DNA of 64,000 bases from Sipunculus nudus. Taxonomy: Eukaryota; Annelida; Sipuncula; Golfingiida; Sipunculidae. Position 1 is the stretch's first letter. Each line of letters begins with the position of its first letter. The translations under genes and the position numbers were made by a program. Below are positions 14,825 to 23,800 of this stretch, piece after piece. The DNA is taken from contig CM049316.1 in the NCBI GenBank assembly GCA_026874595.1, positions 28,999,339-29,063,338 of the forward strand, given 5' to 3'. A model generated the notes under the pieces. It worked only from the letters and a program-made list of their open reading frames with translations, had not been told where the DNA came from and searched no databases.

Positions 14825-17800
14825 CTAATCTGGATTGTAATGAGTGGAACAAATCCACTTTCTTACCTGTTGCCTTGCATCGTAAGCGACAGCTATCGGT
14901 CTGCTGCTGTCACTGATGACGTAACGATCGATAGTTACGTCACCATCTAGAGCAACGAAGCCGACCTTTCCTTCATCAGCCAAAGCATATAACAGTAGCT
15001 CTCGTGGGGCTGGAAGACACACGGATAAGTTGTATATATGGGTATTAATCACGATCAAGAGCTTGTCACAAAGTTTCACGTTGCTTTGATGGCATTTGAT
15101 TGGCAAACCAAAAAATAAGAAGCTTATGACAACTGATACATTTAAGCAATCAAATGAAGCGACACAAGATTACTGGTAGAAAGGCGGTCAGTTGTAAAAA
15201 GAGTATTTTCCTCAAGATCTTATCGCTTAGGTGCATCATCTTGTGTTGTGGTAGTTGATTGGTGAAAGAACAAAAAGTGTAGCTTATGGTAGTCTCACAT
15301 ATTTAACTGATCAAATGAAGTGACTCAACATTAGAAAGGTGCCGTATCCATCCATCAGGAACAGAAAGCTGTTCTTTTAATAGCATGACTGTACAAAGTG
15401 CAACCCGACTTATTCAGAAAATACCAGATACATATCGAATTAATATCGCTATATTCAAAGTTATGCCCTTTGACATATCTGATTATCGTTTGGCTACTAG
15501 CAACTTGCTTATGTTGATTCCGAAACGCCTGGTATATTATGGTTTCCTTGGACGTTAAAATGAATGCATATGTGATCTGAACAGAATATATGTATATTAT
15601 CTCATGTAAGGTTGTTACAAACAAAATTAGACGGTACATACCTCTACAGTTTTTATTATTGTACAAGGCCAGTCCTCCCCTGGTTGGACATGAACATCTG
15701 CCTTCTGTTCTTGTTGTAGGCAGACAGAGATGAGAACAGTTGTTTTTCTCTTGGCGGCTACAGAAGTTTGTACCTGTAATACAGACGGCATTTAAAAACC
15801 AGGTTACTGATGATTCAATGAAGGGTTTCTATGAGTTGACATACAGTGTGTGATGGTCATCTGGCGTATACAGAAATAAATAAACGAGCGTTGCCGGAGG
15901 GGGGGGGGGTATCATTTGAAGTTGGATATAAGCCAGAGAATTCAACAGAAATGACGGTCGTGTCGAGAAACACATGATTATGATGACATCAGAAAGTCTC
16001 TTTAAATAATAGCAATTTTTTTTAGTAAAGTTTAAGATATCAGGCTTTATTTTTCATTTTTGTGTTAGTTAATCATAACTAACGGGTGAAAAATTGTACC
16101 TATACTGGATGTGTGAAAACTAATCAAATCTTAGGCAATTAATCACTCTATTTATTGAAGGGGTTGGTTATATTTACATAATGATGCATCTTGATGGACA
16201 TTTCAATAAATATATATAACAGGAATCTAATTTCAAAGGCAAGGTCCTAATAAAATGATTTTTTAAAATAAAATTTAAGAAAAAATAGTTCAGTTAACCT
16301 TGCTGCTGAAGTGAAAGTTGATAATACGCCATTCCAAACAAAGCCTCATATCCCACGGCTAGCAGGTGCCCGTTGATGACCCCTGTCCTCAGCTCAACCT
16401 TAAACACACGGCCGAGGTTCCACACAGACACGTAGGCCGTGTCGCGGTAGATGGCGAGCCCGAACACTGGATTATCCTCTACGACAGACAGGAAGTCCGC
16501 AACCTTACTCCGTCCACCTCCGTCAAAATTACACACATACAATGTCTTGTTCCATCCGTCCAGCCAGTACAGCTTGCTTTAATGAAAAACGTCAATACTC
16601 TTATCAGATCAGTCACCTAAGGTATAATATATTATTCACCATAATTACAGATGAATAAAAAGTGCCACATTTTTAAACTATATTTTAAGAGTCGCCCAAA
16701 CCGAGTTGGTTATGTTCTTCTGAAATTTCAGGGTCCGTATATATTTTAGGTTTTATTTTAAAAGAGGATTAGAGCGTTATAAATATTTACAAAAGATCTT
16801 ATGCGCAATATTCTACTGAATAATGTAATAAAATAGTCTTTATAAGTTTAGCTCTGATCGTGTCTCGGAATTTGTAGGTAAAGTAAATTTGGTCTGCATG
16901 GGGTAAATAGGCCTAATTTCCCCTAATCATAAGAAAAACAGTTGATAATATTATTTATAGGAAACTGTTAAATCTTTGAAGAACACATGACTGGGATAGC
17001 TCATTGTCAATTTGTTATATTCGCAGCGACGATTTTTTCCCCAGAACAATAATTTAGAAACAAAGAAATTAACATGCATCCCTCGCATGTTCAGATACAC
17101 CTACTTTTCGTGAACCGTCATCTGATTGGGCCAGTACAGACCGGAAGAGACAATGGTCACGTGGTTAGACCCGTCAAGCTGGGAACGTTCAATTGTCCGA
17201 GTTGCCTGGTCGTTCCAATACAGCCATCTGAGAATACAACAATCCTGTTTAACTCGATAGAATGTATTTATCTTCATGCTATGTGTTCAGCATTTTACAT
17301 TTTTATTCTATATGTCTTCCATATTCCACGTGCTCGCTAACTCATCCATAAGGGGGATCCGCTCGGAAGGCGTACCTGTTCGGGTATCTGCTCTCTCACT
17401 GCAATGCAGTGCTGAGGAACATAGCGTTGCCACTACCTCATGGCAAGTTTGACGAGTCGGTCCATATAGGATGAGCGTGGTACATTTGCCCTTTATATAT
17501 ATATATACAATTGAAATGTTCACTGGACCCAGGACCCATTGAAAATCAGGTATTTTTTCAGTTAGATTTTATAAGAGATAATCAATCAATGGTAAAACAT
17601 GAATATAATCAAAACTAATTTTTCAAAGGACTAAACCCTGAGAAACCAATACAAACCTCAAAAGTGAGAAAGTGAAATTATTGATCCGTATGATTATATG
17701 TACGATATATATATAATTAATAACTATCTTGAGAAGTTGGGTATTGAGTCTAAGGGTACTGGAACTTCTATATCCTGTACTGTTTTTTGAGCCGAAAATT

Positions 17801-20800
17801 CTTACCCGTTGATTGGGTCAGCTACTATCCCGCGGGGAGCTTTTACTCCGGACACCGACAGGACACGGACATAACGTCCGTCGTAGTCCGCAACGCTGAT
17901 GGTCCGCGTCAGAGCGTCCGTCCAGTACACATGACGCGACACCCAGTCCAAGGACAGTCCGTTAACCTCTCCAATTCCTGCGATATTATGGTACATGATA
18001 AATAGTCATAAAAACTGCAGATGAGTAATGCATGGTACATCTGTTCCAGTCCTAACTGTAACAATAGTGTTGTGTTTGCTGGCTGCAAAGCACGCAGAAT
18101 ATGAGAGTTTGTAAATGTTTAAGTCCATTTATTTTTCCTTATACGTAGGGTAACACTAGACAGCGGAACTGGATTAAGAAGACTGGTCTAACGGACATCG
18201 AATTATAGTAGAATACTTTGTCTGTCTCTGCGGAACTGGATTAAGAAAGCTGGTCTAACGGACATCTAATTACAGTAGAACACTTTGTCTGTTCCTGCGG
18301 AACTGGATTAAGAAGGCTGGTCTAACGGACAACTAATTACAGCAGAATACTTTGTCTGTCCCTGTTTTCAACAACAACAAAAACTATACCGAGTAATGCC
18401 AGGGCTGATGAACTTGTTCAGCTTTAATCAGACTCGTAGACTGCATGGTCATCCAAAAATCACGGTACCTGGCTCTCGATGTGAGCCCAAGGTGGGCGAT
18501 GAAATGGGACTACATGTACTAGTCTAACAAGACATTGTAATATGTTATTACACAGTTCTAACTAATCTCAGTGTTTCATATGCATATCCTCACACAGTAA
18601 AGGTCTGAATAACTTGGGCCAGGTGGGCATAGTGAGTAATTTGTTGCATTGTTTACACCCGTAATAAAGCAGGGATCTGTTGAAATACCATTACTTCTAA
18701 TTGATTCCATGAGCAGGTAATGTTTCATCTTAATATCAGACATTGGGAGTCGCATTACGGACAATGCGGGACTAACAATCCCATTACATCAACACTCAAT
18801 ATCTGCTGATATGCCGATTGTATAAACTAAATATTGATGCTGATATGCTGATGGTATAAACGATATCTTGGTGCTGGCGGGCCTATGTTTTAAAGAAAAT
18901 GTTGATACCGATGGGCCTATAGTGTTAATTTTGAGTCGCTTTCACTCAGATTTCCAGGACCTGTCTATATACCCAATTCACTGAGGATAATGAACGTAAC
19001 TCTGTAAAGGAGCAACGTGCTGCCTGTCAATATAGGCTGGTTACTATTACCTGATCCGACGATCCTTTCTTCCTCCGCCCCATTCATCCTCGCCCTGTAG
19101 ATGCCTCGCTCCTGGTGGCTGACGTCAGACCAGAATAGGTACCCATTACGGGCGTCCACGGCTAGACCTACGATACGGCCAGCTGGCTGATAATACAAAT
19201 ATATAAAAATAATAAAATAATAATCAAAATAGCCGTTACGAGCGTCCTCGGTCGGGCCGACGATGCGCCAAACCAGCTGGTGTTACAAATAGTAAAATAG
19301 AAAAATAATAATCCAAATAGCCGTTACGAGCGTCCAAGGCCAGGCCCACGATACGGCTAGCTGGATGATTATACAAATATATAAAAATAGTAAAATAATA
19401 ATCCAAATAGCCGTTACGAGCGTCCACGGCTAGACCTACGATATGGCCAGCTGGCTGATAATACAAATATATAAAAATAATAAAATAATAATCCAAAAAG
19501 CCGTTACGAGCGTTCACGGCCAGGCCCATGATACAGCTAGCTGGCTGATAGTAAAATATATCAAACTAGCAAAATGATAATCCAAATAGCCGCTACGGGA
19601 GTCCACTGCCAAGCCCACGATACAGCAAGCCGGCTGATAGTAAAAAAAAAACTAGAATACGGGTAGTCGACAAGCGACTACGTGTATCCGCCTAAATTAG
19701 AGTGGAACGGGTGAAGTGAGGCATGGATTGAGTGGCAAGGGGAAATAGAGTGAGGTGTGTTGCATATTAGCAGCCGAAATGTAGGTTGCGCCACCTACCA
19801 AAAATCCAGAGAGCTGTCCAAATTGTATACATATGCAAAATTTTAGAAAAGTCAAACTACTACATGTATATGAGTGATTTTATCCCACAGCAGACAAACA
19901 GAAGGACTAGTGCAAAAATGGTGGAAGGTGGCGCCACCAATTTTGTGTATGATTACGAGCTATGTGTGATCTATACACATGCAAAATTTCAGGGGGATAT
20001 GTCTAACCAGTCCTGAGATATAAGCCTGAATGTCTGCAGCGTTAACATAAATGTAGGTGGCGCCACAAATTTTGTGTTTTGATAAAGAGCTATGTGAGAT
20101 CTATATACATGCAAAATTTTGGCCTAATCGGTCAAACGGTTCCCGAGATATTAGCTTGGATGTCTGTAGCGTAAACTAGAATGTAGGTGGCGCCACCTGT
20201 TATAAAATAAAGAAAGCTGTCCACGAAGTATTAAACTGCAAAATTTTAGGCAGATATGTCAAACCATTGCAGAGATATGAGTGATATTATCCCACGGCAG
20301 ACAAACAGACGGACGCTGTGCAAAAATGGTTGCAGGTGGCGCCACCAGTTTTGCGTATGATAAAGAGCTATGTGAGATTTACACAATTGCAAAATTTTGG
20401 TCCAATCGGTCAAACGGTTCCCGAGATATGAGCTTAGATGTCTGCAGCGTAAATTAGAATGAAGGTGGCGCCACCTGTCATAAAATCAAGAAAGCTATCC
20501 AGGATGTATACTCATGCCGAATTTCAGGTGAATTAGTCAAACCACTGCAGAGATATGAGTTATTTTAACCCAAGGCAGATAAACAGATGGACACTGTGCA
20601 AACATGGTTGCAGATGGCGTCACCATTTTTTGTGTATGTTATAAAGCTATCCAGGGGCTACATTTGTACATTTTTTTTCCTGATCGGTCAGACGGTTCCC
20701 GAGATATGTGGGTTTATGTATGGAAACAGACGCACAAATAGACGCTGGGCAGAGAGGAAAGGTCAGAGGTCAAAACAAAATCGGGTCGCAGCAGTCCACA

Positions 20801-23800
20801 TGTGACCCGAACATAATCCAGGGTTTCGTAAAATTACGGTTACGGAGGAGTTCTCCGGACACCGACGCGGCGGCAGCGGCGGTCGGCTGAAAACAGTATC
20901 CGCAAAACTCTGTTTTCGGGGATACAATAAAACATAATCAGATTAAAACTGTGTAAACATTCATCCGTGTTTACGGAAACGACAATCCGGAAACGAAAAT
21001 GCGGTAACGGCAAAGTCATATGAAAATTCATTGGAGTGTACATATAATTGCGCACGGAACGGCAGCGACAATGCGGTACGACTTTCCTGATATTTTTTGG
21101 AGCGTTTTTTTGCCGTTGCCGGACATAATCGTACGGCACCACTTCCAAGAAATGACGTCACAACTACCATGCACAGGCATGCTTTATCGAAAAGGCAAAA
21201 TATCCGTTAAATGGGTAATAAAAGGTCAGATAGGGAACAGTTGTCTGGACACACGATAAAATAATCTAAATAACCCTTAATTTCTGTAAGGTTTATGATA
21301 TAAATTAAAATACATTCATTTCTGTCTTCGTCTTTGATTAATAGGTTGGACTCGGTATAATCCTTCACTTATTCATCTTGATGGCACAGTAATTTTAGTC
21401 AAAGATGATATTAAGAAGGATATATCGTCGCCCAAAAGAGATCCATCATGATGGATAAAATACGTTTTGGTGTCCGATTATAAATTTTGTCGATTTAAAT
21501 GAATACCGGTACACCCAACTCACATTTTCGTTGTAGTCGGCGTTTCCGGATAATTGTGTGAATGTGTATATAGCTTAATTATTCAAAGGGTCGTTACGGG
21601 CGTCTACACCTTGGCCCGCCAATACGACACCCTGGCTAATGATCCAAATATAATTACAAACGGAAGCAGAGAATTTTCCTCATATAACTGGACAGGCACC
21701 TATTTCAGTATTTAAATGCGATAGTTATTATTATAATTATGCAAATTCCCTGAAAGCTGCCTTTTTATGAAGAACTTGCACAGATAATCAATTGACTGAA
21801 CCCAGTTTCCGTCATGTGCATCAGTTTTTAATAGTTATTTCTTGTGCAAGAAAATCTAGTATTTGACCATAAAATGGTAACTCAATTTTTGTTACCTTGG
21901 CAACAATGATATCAAGATCCAATGTCGGTTTCTTTCCCTCTTTATGGTACAGAATATGAGTGCTGTTGCTGATATAAAGTCCTGAAAGGAAAAAATAATA
22001 ATATTATTATTATCTAATCATAAATAATTATAATTATAATAAAAAGAAAAATGTGGGCTTCTCAGGCACCGCGTCAATTTTATCCCCCTCCCCCCCCCCC
22101 CAACAATTTTTTTTTTTTCAGTATTTACCAATTTTTCCAGCCACGCTGTCAATCCTTTCAAGAACATAATAAAATTTGTTTATTTTTATGATTATCTATT
22201 ACCAATTTGGGATACTCATCGAAAGTTTATGATGAAAAAAAAGAAAATAAAAGATTTTTGAAAAAAGGCAAACTGTTTTACAGTTAATATAGTAAAACCT
22301 CATTTAATGACCACCTGAGTATAGCGACCACCTCGAAAATACGACCACATGGTCCCGATTTTTTCTCCCTTTATATCATATATATAAACCTCGGAAAAGC
22401 GGGCACCTCGTTTTTCTGTTTTACGACCACTTATTTTGATCCCGATGGGTAACCTGAACCTCAATTATTCGATCACCATCGACAGAGTAGACGTTGCCTC
22501 GCTACACGTAGTGAAGGACCGGTGCAAACCAATGCATCATATCAATAATCAGTAATCCAGGGCAGCTTATTGGTTGAGGAAAGTTGACTTCTTTTCTTTT
22601 AGTATTAATAAATAAAATTATACCAAACGTTAAATCTTAATGTCCTTTTTATGCAGACTTAGGAGGAAAACATTATCAGTAATTCAAAATTAATCTGAAG
22701 AGCTCCTTGCCCGGCATAAGCACTTAATTTACCAACATAAGTGTATGTTAACAACAAGCTTTTGTAGGACCCTTAATAGGCAAATCTCACTACTGCGATG
22801 GTCATAATTCCGAGATTTTACTGTACATTGTTACAGAAGTCTATGTGCAGGAATGTTCCATGTGTTGTTGACATTTGGTTCGTGTAGCACGCATAGCTCG
22901 TTGCCATGACAGCATCGCCTGGCCGAGCCGGGCCGGCCCACGTGTGAACCCTGACATGTGGAGACACAGCGTTCTTGTTCTAAATGTTTCCTGTTACGCG
23001 TTTGTACTGCGTATTATGTATTGTTCTTTAGATTGTTCGAGAAATGGAAAGTTCTCGGCTTGAGGTGAAAAGTTATTTAAAGAGCCTGTGTTTTAGAGCA
23101 GGGAGAGAGGAGAGAATATTCCAGCGGACACAGAAGAGTGGGACCTTTTCCGATACATGCAGCAGTTAGAGATTTTCTTCAAATTTATGACGGATTTTAT
23201 ACAGTCTTCAGTTTTCCTTTCGGATTACTTCCAGGATTTCAGTTTTGGATTACAGTAGATTGATTTTGTAATTACATTGGACTGTTATTCTCTGAGAAGA
23301 TTTGTGTGAACTGTTCATCCGGCTTATACATTGTAAAGGACTTGTCGCTGTGACAGTTGTGGTATCCTGGTACTGTGCACTTTGTTTATTTTACTGTGTG
23401 ATTGTACTGATTTGCTGTTAAACTGTTGTTATACTGTGTAATTGTATTGATTTAGGGAATTGTAATGTTAGGATTGTTTTAAGAACAAAATTATAATTAT
23501 TTGTTAACAAAAAAAACACTGACTTCTTTATTCATTCCCCTAGATATTTCACGCTGCCTAGTGTTACAGAATCTGATTTTTTTTTATCTCCATAACAAAA
23601 TTTAGGCTCGTCACGACTACGTGAACTGTTAATATTAGGTTCCGTAACAATATATAAATAAACGATTCAATGAACAGCGTGCAGCTTGTTTAAATTGTCT
23701 CATTAACGACTCACTTTACTTGAGCATCTATTCAGACTGATGTCTCTCAGGCAGTGACCCATGTGAAACAAACTTTCTTCCATGAATACTTGCGGCACAA

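Noticed and set aside
19236-19529. Extra LRP coding exon with repeated LAVDARNGYL
   Set aside because: Each unit lacks the FWSD part and a donor; it is a tandem copy of the exon 3 edge, not a working exon.
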